Assembly: GCA_034638255.1 (NCBI GenBank) | Contig: JAWPGT010000018.1 | Coordinates: 186,001 to 250,000, forward strand | Direction of reading: 5' to 3' | From: Coprinus comatus | Lineage: Eukaryota; Basidiomycota; Agaricomycetes; Agaricales; Agaricaceae | DNA length: 64,000 bases | Shown: piece by piece, positions 21,536 through 34,964 of the stretch | Position numbering within the stretch: the stretch's first letter is position 1 | Layout: every line of letters starts with the position of its first letter | The notes under the pieces: generated by a model | Databases searched by the model: none | Seen by the model: the letters and a program-made list of their open reading frames with translations, nothing else | Told to the model about the DNA's origin: nothing | Made by a program: the position numbers and the translations under genes

Positions 21536-23320
21536 ATGTCATCGTTCCTGCACATCGGGCTTTCATTTCTACTACTATGGTTTCACCTCCTTGCCAAGGC
21601 TACAGCTAAGATGGGGACCTCTGGGTGCAATACGTTCATGTGTCTGAATGCTACCCTGGACGACAACTTTATGATCACTTGTATGCACAGTGCACCTCGG
21701 TAACGAACTTACACTAAAACCTTGTAGATGAGATTACCAGTGTATATCAACCTTTTGGCTGGCTGGCTCTGTAAGTGAACTGTGTATATACCCGCATATA
21801 TACTCACCTCTTGTAGTGGTTGGGGCAGGAAAATGGACGGAACACGGATGGTAATTGTCTGGCCAAACGATGACGGCACTTTCACATTCTCACATCGCCT
21901 TGGCCATGGTCACCATGAACCAGAATATGTCGAGGACCCAGTTCATCTTGCATTTCCTGTAAACCCTGTGGCTACCTCGGTAATTACCCTTAGCCTTGTT
22001 TATAGAGAATGCCTGTTGTACTAATCACCAAGTACTCAGTGGAACCCACCCAATTCAACACGCATTGCTTTTATGATGCATGCAAACCGAACAGCGCTGT
22101 ACGAAGACTCTATTGAACATCTCATCTGGGCGTATGGAATGACACGGCCAGCACCTCGTGAAGATGCAGATTTGTTGCCACATTACCGTGCTGGTTTCTT
22201 GAGAATCGATTATTCAAAAAATGCTATTCCACCTCCACCTCCTATCGAAGGTCAAAAGATAAACCCTGTATCTCATGGAGATCCCGACGACGAAAATACG
22301 ATCATGGACAATCATAACTTCCATCAGTCCACGCCTACGTCTTCCTCAAATTCTGGAGACGATACTTCTGGAGACGATACCAAGTCGGCGACAAATGACA
22401 ATACCATTTTCACAAAGCCTGTCAAGTCTTCTTGGGGAAGCCATGAGAAACTGATAGTAGCACATGGGACTATGCTCGCTACTGGCTTCATGATTCTACT
22501 TCCGGCAGGCTCCCTCGCCGCACGTTGGGGAAGGACGTTCACACCTAAATGGTTCAAAGTCCACTCTTTGATTAATATGACGATTGTTATGCCTATTATC
22601 GTCATTGGCTGGCTTTTAGGTCCTACCGCTGTTATCAACAACGATAGTTCTCATCTCGATACAGCGCACCAGGTGACTTTCTCGACTTGACTTCTATTGC
22701 ATAATGTTCATAGTTTTTTTTTGGTTTGTGTTTAGGTCTGCGGCGTATTTTTACTTGCGTTTTATTTCCTCCAAGTGTGGTTGGGAAGATACATCCATCG
22801 TCGAAGAGCAGAAGGTCTCGTACCTGCTAACAAATCGCACCCTCCCTCAAACGTCCTACATGTGTGCTTGGGTCTTCTCATCATCGTCCTATCATTTTTC
22901 CAGGTACATAAATATTTTCCACAGTATCATTCATTTGTGATGTTTTACTGATACGCATGGGGTTGTATAGGTCAGGAGTGGTTTAAATGAATGGGAAACA
23001 GCTACAGGTCGTGGACCACTTACCAATTGGTGCCATGATCTCTGGCTTGCATGGACATTTGTATGTTTTTAAGTCTCCTGTAGCCTTTCTTGCCTATCTA
23101 ACACAGCTATAATCAGGTCCTTCCCATTGCTTACTTGGCAGGCTTATCTCTCCTTCCTCGACAATTGTACCAAGAAAGCCAATGGAAAACTATACCAGGA
23201 GATTATGTCGGCCTCTCGGACGCGATAGATTCTCCACTTCTCACTAATGTAGATCATGAAGGAAGGATCGGCCGAGTATCGATGGATTCTGTACGGATGG
23301 TATCCGAGGTGCAGAAATGA
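21536..23320 (+). CDS. Secreted DOMON-type cytochrome domain fused to cytochrome b561
   Basis: The start MSSFLHIGLSFLLLWFHLLA is a signal peptide. The next ~190 residues resemble the cellobiose-dehydrogenase cytochrome/DOMON domain: TFMCLNATLDDNFMITYEIT, YQPFGWLALGWGRKM, GTRMVIVWPNDDG and TRIAFMMHANRTALYEDSIE. A disordered acidic Ser/Thr/Asp linker follows. The C-terminal half is a cytochrome b561/ferric-reductase-like membrane region with several helices and paired histidines (LIVAHGTMLATGFMILLPAG, FKVHSLINM, DTAHQVCGVLLLALYF, NVLHVCLGLLIIVL). The layout fits a transmembrane electron relay to an extracellular heme domain. Possible electron acceptors are iron or LPMO-type enzymes (inference). 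Exons were joined by eye; the first two are 5'-supported by the conserved ITYEIT and LALGWG joins. Confidence 0.87.
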
Positions 23321-24324
23321 AATGAAAACACACATACAAGTACAAGTCTATGGGCGTCTAACGGATTCATTTCTATCACTGTATTATATGAGCACAACAC
23401 AATACTAGTGTTATTATACCTCTCCAGCGTGTGGTGAAGAAAAGCAGAGAATGTTCGGCTCAATGTTGATGAACATGATATTATATCAAGATCCCGTCCG
23501 TTTGATTAGGTCTACACATATACAGTGAGAGAACAGTGAGATGTAATATACAATGACAAGATAAAATGAAAATGAGAATGATTAAGAAAGAATTTGGCGT
23601 CACATTAGATGAAGGGATCACTGGAGACAGAGAAAGAAAGAAAGAGGTATCGCAAGTTTCTAGAACAAAAGAAAGTTGGGGGGTATGTGAGATTGTAAAG
23701 GAAGAAACCAAGAGATTGGATTGTGTGTGAGAGAGAGAGGGAGAGGGAGAGAGAATAACATGCTAAAAGCGATCTTCGACGAAGATCGGAAAGAAAAAAA
23801 AAAGGAAAATGTGTGTTTGAAATGTGGAATCGATTTTGCAAAATAAATAAGCACAAATTGTAGAGCTAGACAGAAAAAAAATGCAATGTTGAAAGAGTAA
23901 TGCAGTAGTTGATTCGACGAGAAATTAACACAAGAGATAGTAGGGATTGGAAAGTTGTAGATGATGGTAATGGCCAGATTTTTTGTGTATTTTAATTGTT
24001 TTTGTTTGAACCCCAACCTGAATGAGGTTCCACAAGGGATAAAAGAGTGTGTATGTTTGTGTGTGATGCGGGAACGAACAACAGACGCTAACATCGACTG
24101 AAGTTATCGAATCATCCAGATAAACTGGCGAGGGATCAGAATTGGGGGGATAACACGATACTACAATTGATCACATCCCCCCACCAGATTGACAAGACCT
24201 TCACACCTGTTGGGATGCTTTATCAAATATAGGTAATACATGAGAAAAAGCAGAGCCCCGCGTGTGAAAGTAATATGAGGAGTCGGTTGATGAAGTTTAT
24301 CTTACGCCGGCCTTTCTTTCAAAT
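23321..24324. other. Gene-free purine-rich stretch with GA microsatellite
   Basis: About 1 kb between convergent genes, strongly purine-biased on the plus strand, with a GA-rich run at 23721-23754. It is presumably mostly 3' UTR. No gene is supported. Confidence 0.5.
23721..23754. repeat. GT/GA-rich simple repeat
   Basis: A short GT run passes into GAGAGAGAGAGGGAGAGGGA and further GA units. Simple sequence; no function claimed. Confidence 0.7.
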
Positions 24325-27300
24325 TCACGATGCTTTGGCAAGAAGTGCTGCGAGATCTTTCTCGCCTGCAGCAGGGAGTTGACGAGAACGAGCCTTCAAA
24401 CGCACTAAGATAGAACAAAAAAAGCAAGAAAAAAATCAGTTCAAGCGCACAAACGAATGAGAAACCAAGGAGATGAACGTACGGTTACGATCAAGACTGA
24501 GTAAAACAACTTTGACTGCTCCATTTGTATCGTGACAATTGGAATCCAACATTGAAGATCTATCCATCCAATGTTCGTCTTGCCAAATGGCCGCTTTGAG
24601 GATGAGATCGTCCATGTTACGCTCAAAGTTACCGGAAGTGAAGTCAACTTCTTCAGTTTTGACGTTGATGTTGGTTAAATAGTTTCCTTTTGAGGTTAAG
24701 ACTTTCAGTGATTTTGAATGAGTACGAAGGTGGGATGTAATGTAATCCAGTGCACTGCGGGCTGCTTGTCCAAGTTGGAAGGTGTTGTTTACGAGTCCGT
24801 CGAGTTCCATGATAACGGGCAGAGGGATGACTACCGTCCAACGCAAGCTCTCGATGAGAGTAGCTAGCATGGAAAGAGAAGAGAGAAGAATGTTTGTATC
24901 AATGACGAGAGTGGAATAGCCTGGGACGATATAGAGGGCGGGATAGTCATCGCGTCTCCTGTGTGTGTTGGAAGATCGAGATGTAGAAGATTTTTGCCCA
25001 CGATCAGCATATTGGAGTAATTTCCGCAGGTACCTTCTGCGTGCCTAGAGTAGTTGTGTCAGGATCAATAAAAGGAAAATACAGCAAAAGTAAATAACAC
25101 AAACCTTCAATTCTATAACTTCTTCAGAATCATTCGGATCGTCTTCCTCGCTGCTTTCTTCCACTTCCTCTTCATCAACGTCCATTTCGTCATCATTCCA
25201 TCTTCTACCCATCCTCCTTCTTTCCTCCTCTTCACGTTCCATACGTTCCATTTCTCTCCAAGCAGCGACCTTCTCTTCTAGTTTACCCTCCACTCTCCAA
25301 TCCCTGGTCCCTTCAATCCATGTGAATCCAGGAACAGCCGCAGAAAGGTCCACTGCACTTCGGACTACTCTTATCCATCTTCTATTCAAGACCATGTTTG
25401 GACTTACACCAGAACCATCAGGCTTTGGTTTACCACAATTTGAGCCGCTTTTAAATTTAGCCTGGATGCTTTCCTCTGTATCATCTTCAATCTGTCCATC
25501 CGTCATCTGATTGGTGTTGGAGCCCTCAAGAACTTCAAGCTCTGGACGATCTTCAGATGTTCTCCAGTAACCACGTTCATAAACCTTCCTTCCAGCCCAA
25601 CTCAGACCACGGATACACCAATCTTCGGGCAGAGGTGGCACACAACCCGATGAGAGTAATTCCCAACGAGGTCCTGGGGCTGTAGCAAATAAATTTTGCG
25701 ATTCCATAACTTTTCTGGGGATCGTGGTGAAAAAAGCAGCGAGATCTTCCCAAGGGACGCTGCGCTCAAGAATCTCGTGAGATATTTCGGATTTGAGGAC
25801 GGTGGAGAGAAATGTGAGAAGGACAGTCAGATATGGGTTGACGGTTGATCGTGAATAAGACGTCGCCTTGTGCATAGGATTACGCAAAACGTAGGTCAGC
25901 ATTGAAAATGTCAGCTGAAGGGCGCCCTTGAAAGCAAGGGGATGTTCAGATACAGGGGTTTCCTCCTTCAGGAGATTTTCAGAAGGTTGTACGTTCGGAA
26001 TCCTAGATGATTCCTCATCAACATCCATTGTTTGATCATCCTGAGGTTTCTTGGCCAAGGTGCGAGTAGTAGTTTCCTTGGTCATATCTTTACCTGGGGG
26101 GATGCCCAATTTGCGCAAAGTCACCTCGTTCCTCCCATATTCAAGGACAGCAGTAATATTGATGATTGCCATCATAATCCAATCATGTTCTTCTGCGCCT
26201 TCAATTACAAGACGCTCTAGAAAGCGGGAAAGAGTTGGTTGGAAATCATCCAGTTGTATGTTTGTAAAAATCATCCCGTGGAGAAGAATGAACAGATCCG
26301 AAACTTTGGCATCGGGTATCATGCGACGGCTTTGTGCTGCAGCTGACCATACAGAAAGAACCGACTCGCGAGATGTTCCGAAAGGATGGAAGACAGTCAA
26401 ACTTGAAACATTGTTATAAAATAATAAGGAAATACGTTTTTGTGCGCGCACCTCTTCAAAAAATGGTATACTGAGCGAAGTTCCTCATTCTCAGACTCTC
26501 TGCATAAAAAACCCAGATGATGATGCAATTTCCCGTTTCCTGGTTGCTCAAGAATACCAGAAGCGTACCAATCACGGGCAATGTTCTTCCACCGCTCCTT
26601 TTCTGGCCCCACTTCCAACAATCGAGCTGCGACAATTCCGACACTAGGGGTTTGGCTTGCTGCAAGACCTTCAGGAATATCACTGATCGACTTCCTCCCA
26701 CTGGTGTTGCCGTTTGCTGTTCCATTAGGCATGTTCAAACCTCTAGCACTGTCCAACTCATTAACGGCCCTGACAGCGTCAACCGTCAACCCACTATTCC
26801 CCTTGATATTTCCGTCCAACATTGCAGCAACGATCATTCGGTATCTAGCGAGATCCCCAAGGGCTTCTAGCCAACCGCTTCGATAGTTTGACAGTCGTCG
26901 ATCTTCTAGGAGTCCGGCGTAAAATGTGTATGCGTAGTAGATAAATTCCTGTAGGAGCTCTAGCGCGAGCTCTGATGAGTGACAGGAACGACGTAGGGAT
27001 TCAAGGAGTTTGTAGAAACCATGTGTCCATAGTCGGACAATGATGTTGTACCGTGCCGGGATGTCTTTCAGGGATGCAGGACCGCTTGGATTGAGAGCCA
27101 GCTGCAGGAGATTGAGGATAACTTCGGATAACCTGTATAATCGATTTGAACAAGAAAACCTTCTGGTATAAAAATACATACCTCTTGTGATCCTCCAGCT
27201 TAATTGCCCATTTTTCCCGCTCTCGCTCAAGTTTGTTGGTCTCTTTTCCTTTGAGCATCACTCGCGAGTTCATCTCCTCTACTTCCTCCGACTCTTCCTT

Positions 27301-28147
27301 CTGTATTTTTGCCTCAAGCGTTGTGATCTGACGATATAACCGTTTGAGCTGTTGCGAGAATATATTTGAGGTAGAATCATCAGCTGGGGGGTGTGCATGT
27401 GTATCAAAGAGGGCAGAAGATGTCGAGGATGTGTCCGTTGTAGAGGACAATGTGAAGGAAGATGATATTGAATTAGCGTAGGAGCTCGTGGAGCCCGCAG
27501 AAATATAGTCGCCATTTATTTTGGGCGTTTGTTGTTTTTCGGGTTGTGAAGGTTGTTGTCGGGAAAGAAAGTGAACAGGATCATGTTTTCTGTGGTCAAA
27601 TAACTGGCGCGAAGAGGCGGCTCCTCGGGAATTATGTTGGGTGCGAGTCGCATTGGAACTTTCCGGTTCAGTGGTTATGTCTGGTTCTGGCATACGACGC
27701 AGGGGTATGGGGTCTGTGTTCGGGTTGAAGAGCTTTGGCTTGGAGGAGAGAGTCCTTGGTCCAGAGGATGATGAAGTGATTTTAAGTCTCGCAAAGCTCT
27801 CGGGGTCTGCGTCTGCTTGTTGTCTGTGGAGAAGCTGTGGGGATACGTATCGTTTCTGAGACTGCGGGGCAGAACTGCGTGCTTGAGACGGGGATTTCGG
27901 AGAAGGGGTGACTGTAAGTGGCTGCTGTAGCGTTTGAGGAGCTTTGTGTTGATCTCTCAGCTCGCGGTCCGCCTTTTCTCGTGTGCGTAGGGCGCTAAGG
28001 ACGGGTATGAGCTGTTGTATCAAGGTGAAGACGTATTACCGACCCAGCCTGCTTGCGCCTGAAGGCCATAAATTTCTCGTCAATGTCTGTGGGCTGAGGC
28101 CCTTCACGAATGCCTGTGCGGTCCTTTTGCTTTCGTTGGGGGTCCAT
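24325..28147 (-). CDS. EST1/SMG6-type protein with C-terminal PIN endonuclease domain
   Basis: Roughly 1,150 residues from ATG 28147 (context CCACCATGG) to the stop at 24325-24327. The N-terminal third is Ser/Pro-rich with a coiled-coil-like segment (LKRLYRQITTLEAKIQKEES). The middle carries the EST1 14-3-3-like/TPR region (GFYKLLESLRR, FIYYAYTFYAGLLEDRR, YRSGWLEALGDLARYRMIVA, HHHLGFLCRE). The C-terminus is a PIN domain: TLVIDTNILLSSLSML, PLPVIMELDGL, RNMDDLILKA and KVVLLSLDRN with RLKARSRQLP. The three aspartates that form the SMG6 active site (DTN, MDDLIL, DRN) are all present, so it should be an active endonuclease of nonsense-mediated decay, possibly also telomere-linked. Acidic and basic patches flank the PIN domain. 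Exons are joined by short introns, one of 50 nt near 26,450. Confidence 0.9.
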
Positions 28148-31100
28148 GGTGGTGGGAGAGAAGAACAGTTGGACATGGAACTTGATTTGTCCAAACTGCG
28201 TCAATTCCGCAGCACCAGATAAGATCTCAGTCACGTGTCTGCTGCGCCTTCACCTTTATTCAGTCCACAGCCGTCCGTTCTTGTTGCCGCAGTGCAGCTG
28301 TTGAACTGTGCCATGCATTGTCCTTCATTTCCACCATAAAATGTACTTGTGCCATTCTCAATGGCTCACGCGTGGCCGCTTCTGCAACGATGTTATACAC
28401 CCTTAAATGTTCAGCCAATCACAAGACTCACAGCAATATCTCCGTAAGTGACCCCTTTTCCCTGTTTGCATCAACTTTACATCCATCATGCAAGAACGTT
28501 CAACGTACGCCTGTACCTTGTGCACATCAATGGTCCCCATCTTTAACCTTTGCGCATCCTTAGGTTGCCGCAAACGTGTCCCACACTGCACGCAGCTGTG
28601 CTCCTTACGAACAACCCTTCAAATGCGCTGCGCACAGCTCAAATATGAATGACATACACATACGTAACGGATCATTATCCGATTCAGGGTGCAGCAAGTG
28701 CAGTAAAATACACATCCAAATTTACGTCACTGAATTTCAATATCTAATCCAAACTGTACCAACGTGGTTACAGACAAACCAATACTAGTCGCCCTTGGCT
28801 GATTACATGTGTACTTCATCATGAAATGAACACTTTTTCAGCCACCACGCTGCGCCGCATTAGCCGGTCACCGATTCCCAGTCAATTGCTTCGTTTGACC
28901 CTTTCTGAGGAAATAAATACCTCAGCCGCCGTTTCGGTCGCTTTTTCCCCGGGGGTGCCGGAAATCGGAAATTTCGATTTGTTATATAACCCAAAATAAA
29001 ACCCATGACGTCTAAATATATAAGTATAAAATATTATATTTGTATACACGCCAACCGTTTGGTTTAAAACGAGCCACCATCTTCATCAAATATTCTAACT
29101 ATATGCTCTGGTGCACAAAGACCATTTCCGCTATCCATTGACCGTGGAATGAGTAGACGTATCACCTCCGATGATCCTATGAAGCGCAGTTTTATGCGTT
29201 CACGCAGCTGATTCATGGTTGTAACAGTATCCGGAGTTAAGGTTAGAGCTGCTTGACCATGGTTCTGTCGCATTACAAATGAAAACTACGGAAATGGAGA
29301 AAACTAATACGTACGCCTCCCTTCCCCCCCAGTGTCTCTCAGATAGAGGCTACCATGACTTCATGAACCGCAGAGTTTTAGTCGTGATCACGTCATCTTT
29401 TTAGTCGTCCTGACTGCGGACATAGTCAAGTTAGGATCTAGTCTTGGGCTAAATTTGAACCAAGAAAACTGCGGACGCAAATAACAAATAAGAGCGATAA
29501 CGCTTGACTCAAAAGAAGGGGGTCGGGAAAGTTCTTTATCCCTCTCCGTCTCCCCCATTCCACGTCCATATCCCCTTTCCTTCTCCCAGGTTCAACTGAC
29601 TGACTGACTGACTGACTGACTAATGAAAGAAAGCACTTGGTTCAAGATATTCACAACATACTAAAGAATGGATTTTTCCTTCAGGATGACCAAACAATAT
29701 CGAAATAGATCAACAAACTGCGGCACTGATGTAATATGCCTAATAATATTATTATTATAAGACTAACACAATTTATAAGTGCACAAAATTCTTGTTCGTG
29801 AAACTCATGTAGGTGGTAGATGATCATGTATAGAATATGTATATAAATGTATATAATGATCTTACGGAATAACGAGAGCTCACCGAGTCGTTCGGAGTCG
29901 CACCTAATGTTGTTCCGAGGGATGGTGGGTGGGTAAGTAAAAGGATTGGCAACGTATATCGTTGCACTAGCGATGTACTGCTAAGGTGGTCGAAGTGGTA
30001 ATTGGAATGTGAGAGTTGGAATGTGTATCGTGAGGATCACGTGAGTATTCTTCACAAGAAATCGCATCTCGCGTTGTGCGCTAGATGCTTCACTCAAATG
30101 CCCTTCCCTTCCCTTGAGAAATGTTTAAACAAAATATATACTTCTTCCCTGAAATATTGACCTATATACTCCGGTTTATGTCCAAGTATGCACTAGTTGC
30201 CCCTTCCTAAAACAGGAAAAATCGAAGGGTAAGCCCACTTCCAAACCTAAACCATAGCCGAAGACAGGTTGAATTTAACGTCGCGAACATCCGTGGGGCC
30301 GACATCGGCTGATTGATACCGAACAGGAAGCAGTAAAAAAAAGTAGTATATCACATCTTTTAGGCTATTTAAAAGTATTCCCTATCCCCCCGGAGTTTGT
30401 TTAATGATTCGCTTAGTACACATGTTTGATCTGAGATAAAACTGCGACACGCTTTTTGCGCAGCTACTTGTTATTGAATAAATTCTACACTACACTGAGG
30501 TAGTGAAGGATTTGTGAGGGAAATGGAGAAAGTGACGAACTTACCGGGAATTAAAAACCCCTATACACTACAATGTACTCACCCTCTCCGGGCACTCCGA
30601 TTTTTTGTCTAGTTCTGGTCCAGTCCAAGAGTGTCCAAGCCTAAAAGCCTTTAGGCCTGCACGGGCTGGACCACTAACTAGCATTAACCTCGCCATTCAA
30701 TGTTGCGGCAATTATTTTCATAGTCCGACTCTCAAACGCCACTCATAAGAAGGCAGGACGCAAATGGCACCCGTAATTCTCCTAAGAAAATATAAATTTA
30801 ATAGAAGACCCTGATGATCACGCCACGCTCAACACGAGTTTAACCTTCCTTCCTTCAATTTTACTATTAATTATTAAACAGCTGACAATAGTAAGGCAAT
30901 TTTAGACACATCTCGTGAAGTCGATGTTACTATATATGGAACAGCATCAACTGCGGAACAAACATGTCTCAACTCTGCACAAGGTTAGTGCGAAAGATGA
31001 ACCAAAAAGTTATGGCAACATCTCGTTCTGGCAATGGCCCTTGCTTTTAGAACTCCCCAAGCATAACTGTCAACCTGAGAAATCGATATCTTGGCCGCCG

Positions 31101-31347
31101 GTGCGACATGTTTCGGAACACAAGCACATGCATTCAAAAAGCCATCATAAACCGAGAATTTTGATGTTATATTTTTGACAGCGACAGACATCCTCATCCT
31201 ACCACGGGTAGTAGAACAAATGTTTCCAAGTAGTTACATTCGTTTTAAATATCCTTTGTTCCAGACTTTTGTTTATCTATCGTAAAACAGATATATCAAG
31301 AAAATAAACAAAAATTGATTGTATCTGATGAATATGAATAGGCACAA
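28148..31347. other. 3.2-kb gene-poor region
   Basis: The longest stretch without a supported gene. Frames are short and match nothing I recognise; the best is a 69-residue minus-strand frame at 29064-29273, which I do not call a gene. Seen here: an ACTG microsatellite (29595-29622), a short palindrome CTGAGG...CCTCAG near 28,900, AAATCG...CGATTT near 28,970, and AT-rich tracts. It may hold a long SMG6 promoter, noncoding RNA or decayed transposon sequence; none can be shown. Confidence 0.45.
29595..29622. repeat. ACTG tetranucleotide microsatellite
   Basis: About seven consecutive ACTG units in a gene-free region. Confidence 0.9.
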
Positions 31348-34300
31348 TCAGAAAGATCTCAATTGGATCCCACAAAACGATTTAACCTGTGAAACCTCCA
31401 CAATTCCAGAAGTGACACTGACATCCACCTTCCCACCACTATTTACAACAACTTTTATCTTTCCTCTCACTGCTATTCCTTTTCCAGTAGGAACATCCAC
31501 TTCTACTTCAGCCCCATCATTCAGCTGATACGTCCTGACTTCCAAACCCTTCGAATAATCATAATCAGGTTTGTTCGAACCTTCTGGGCCCAAAAGTAGT
31601 ACGCTTCCTTCTTTAACCCATACTGGGATGTCTGAAATGGGTACGTGTTCTTTAATCCACTTTGGACCTTCCACTACACGATTAGAATCCCAGAAGTAGG
31701 TCCATTTGCCTGCTGGGAGGTAGTACTCAGTTTCTTCTCCTAACGGCACAAATACTGGAGCCACAAGAAGGGAAGGACCTTGAATTTTATTAGTTAATTT
31801 GACTAGTAGTATATTGCCAGATAATTGAGATTCATACCAAGCATATATTGTCTGTCAAGATAATGTGTTGTGCGATCTTCTGGAAAATCGATAAACATAG
31901 CACGTTGGACAGGATGTCCTTTCAAGCGCGCTTGAATTGACTACCGAGGAGTTGCATATCAGAACTTGCTAAAAACTCCAACTTGGAGATAGAAGTCACT
32001 CACAAGGTTATAGATGTACGGCATCAATCGATGCTTAGCATTCAACCAAACAGACATATTTTGTGCTGCCTCTTCGCCATAATTCCAAGGAACACGATAA
32101 GATGAAGATCCATGCAAACGCGAATGAGAAGAGAAAAGACCAAACGCTACCCAGCGTTGGTAGATTTCAGGGGGTGGATGACCCTATCAAAGTATTAGAT
32201 TAGATATCATTATAATAATAGATCAAATAAACTTACCTCAAAGCCTCCAATGTCATGCGAAGTAAATCCAAACCCAGATGCAGTAAGAGAAAGTAAACCA
32301 CGCAAAGCCTCTGCCATAGCTTCCCAAGTGGATTCGCAATCTCCTCCCCAGTGTACAGGGAACCTATTTCTACACGTTAACCAAATTCCTGGTTCTGGAA
32401 TGGTTTGAGTTTTACATACCTCTGACCACCAACTGTAGCAGAACGGGCAAATACAACTGCTTCTCCCTCTCCAAATCTCTCACATAAGAGTTGGAATACT
32501 AACTCATTGTAGAGAACAGAGTAAGCATTGTGTATCCTGTAAGGGTCTGACCCATCATGGAAAGCTACGTTTGCATGTGGAATACGTTCTCCAAAGTCCG
32601 TCTATGTATAACAAGTCCGACTCGTCAATGAAATGTGAAGAAATATAAGAATAAAAAAACTTCGAGTTTACCTTGAAACAGTCGACGCCAAGATCAAGGA
32701 GAACGTTTAGCTTATCCAAATACCATTTCCTTGCCTCAGGATTAGTGATGTCTACGACGGCAAGGCCAGGTTGCCATAGATCCCATCTACGAGAAAGTTT
32801 AACATGGTGTTCCAAAGTGGAAAAAAAAGGATGGTACGTACTGCCAGGGCGTCCCATCTTTGCGTTTGATGAAATAGCCACCCTTAACACCCTCTTTGAA
32901 GACAGGCGATAATTGGGAAATGTATGGGTTGACTGAGAGTATTCGTAAGTAAACGGTCACACTGACAGATGTTCATACACCTACTCCATAGACAGATTTT
33001 TACACCATACTTTTGTTTAATTTCTGAAAGGTAGGCTTTAGGGTCTGGGAAGTTTTCGGGGTCGAACGTGAATGAACACCTTAGAGGGAAAAAAATGAGC
33101 GCTTGTATTTTTAAGGGCAAAAAAACGCCCACCATTCATACTGTTTCATCCAGAAACAATCAATGTGGAATACCCGGACAGGACATTTACGTTTCTCCAT
33201 GCCTTCCAGGAACCCCGAAACAGTTTCGCTTGAATATGAGGTCAAAAATGATGTCGTTAGCCATAAGCCAAACGACCAGCTGGGAAGAATGCTATGAAAT
33301 CACTTGTTTCAGCAGGGTGATAAAAGGCACCAGGGAATACATACGCCGGCCGGCCAGTCATTCTCGTATATTTGTCCAAAATCTATAGCATGTATTATCT
33401 TATCTCGAAGTTTGGGGGTACGCAATTGATTAATACTCACTTCAAGAGGAGTTTTTCCATAAATGATAAAATACTCCAAGCTTTTATCTACCACAGAGAC
33501 GCCGACGCGGCTAACTTTCTCAGAGCCAACTTCAACTTCAACTTCTCCAGGATGATTGATGAAAACACCATAATTTCTATTGGTGATGTAAAAAGGAACG
33601 CATTTATACGCTTGATCACTTGAAGTTCCACCATCTTGGTTCCAAACTTTTACAGATTGACCTGCGGAGATTTATCAATTATGGAAGGCACCAAGTAAAA
33701 AAAAAAGTTAGCTCACCATTCTTAACAAATGCACCAAATTGTTCTCCGAGACCATAGATTAATTCTCCGGGAGACAAGTTCAACTCAGAATTAATATAGC
33801 GAACAATTGTAGGAGAAGGTTCCGGTGTTGGATTAGAAGAAGGATCCTGTGCAAGACAAGAACTATTGGATGCACTCAAGGCAGCCCATTTAGAAGGGAC
33901 ATCGACGACCGCTTGGTGCTTTTGACCTGCAAATGTGAGAATCTTTTCAGGAGACTTGAATGTGATAGTATAGGGATTCTCCGTTATTTCTGCTTGAAGA
34001 TCACCGCTCTTGATAATGAAGTTGGATTTATCGTCTTTAGAGAAGGAGACATCTGGAATAGCTGGGTCATCTGGGAAAAGTGGGATATCGAGTTGTTGCT
34101 CGAGTGAAGCAAAATGTTCAATCTTGACGCCAATGACGTCCTTAGTAGGAGAATGAACTCGGACGCTCAGTACAGGTCCTAAACCGACCGCGTAGGTCAA
34201 TCATACGCACAAAACTTACACATAAGTAATGAGGCACGCACCTCCAAGAGTATCACCGCGGTGTCTGATTGGTCTAGTAGACACATGTAGATCGTAACCT

Positions 34301-34389
34301 TGATCGTCTTTGGTTACTTGAACAACCTGGAGACCATAAAAGGGCTTCACGCCGTTCTTCAACAGCCAAAATCCATCGTTGAACTTCAT
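31348..34389 (-). CDS. GH31 alpha-xylosidase (YicI type)
   Basis: Start ATG 34389 reads [20 protein letters not shown]; the N-terminal GFWLLKNGV and later [36 protein letters not shown] and the pattern [35 protein letters not shown] are those of bacterial YicI-type alpha-xylosidases. The catalytic nucleophile lies in [15 protein letters not shown] (Asp of TDFGE), the acid/base Asp in [14 protein letters not shown], and [12 protein letters not shown] follows. C-terminal beta domains end with EEHVP-like [17 protein letters not shown]. No signal peptide is visible, so the enzyme is probably intracellular, removing alpha-xylose from xyloglucan oligosaccharides. Many short introns; exon joins were checked at several conserved motifs and the frame stays open. 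Confidence 0.9.
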
Positions 34390-34964
34390 GCTGGGGATAA
34401 ACAAGAGATAAGACTATAAGTCTATCCAAGGTGGGTCCTCCGAATGTTTTATATCATTTTGGGAGAAGGACAAGTCAGTTGGACAAACGAAGCGGGCCGC
34501 TTCACACCGAAGAATATCCGTGACATTGGGATGTTTGCCGGCCTCCATTGTATGCATCCACGTTTATGTGTACCTGTGAGAATCTCGCTAGTTTCAGTTG
34601 AACAAATATAAAGCAATGGAACATGTGTCTGCACTGTCCACATCTTCCAAATTGTAATTGCAAAAGTCACTACCCAAATAACCAATCAAACTTGCTAGTA
34701 CTGGGATGTGTTCCCGCACCCGACGTGAAATGGGAAATATAAATCACCCACCTATATCATTCAAGGTTATAATGAGGGCATACTCCCAGCTGTTTGGGCG
34801 TCCTCAAAAAGTATGATACCATTAGTAATGCATAATGGTAATGTGTTGGTAATGTGGTGACAAATGCCATGATCCCTGCCTGATGTGATTTAATCAGTAC
34901 TTAACAGCAATATTGAGCTGGAAAACACTCTGAACGGACCTTAACCATTAACTACTACTATACT
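34390..34964. promoter_or_regulatory. Divergent promoter region alpha-xylosidase / serine dehydratase
   Basis: 575 bp between opposite start codons. No convincing TATA or known operator was recognised on either side. Confidence 0.4.

Noticed and set aside
29064..29273. 69-residue minus-strand frame
   Set aside because: Balanced composition but no recognised family and no promoter or exon context; left as unproven.
30915..31178. 87-residue plus-strand frame in the gene-free gap
   Set aside because: No family similarity, no neighbouring exons, overlaps an opposite frame of equal quality. Probably chance.
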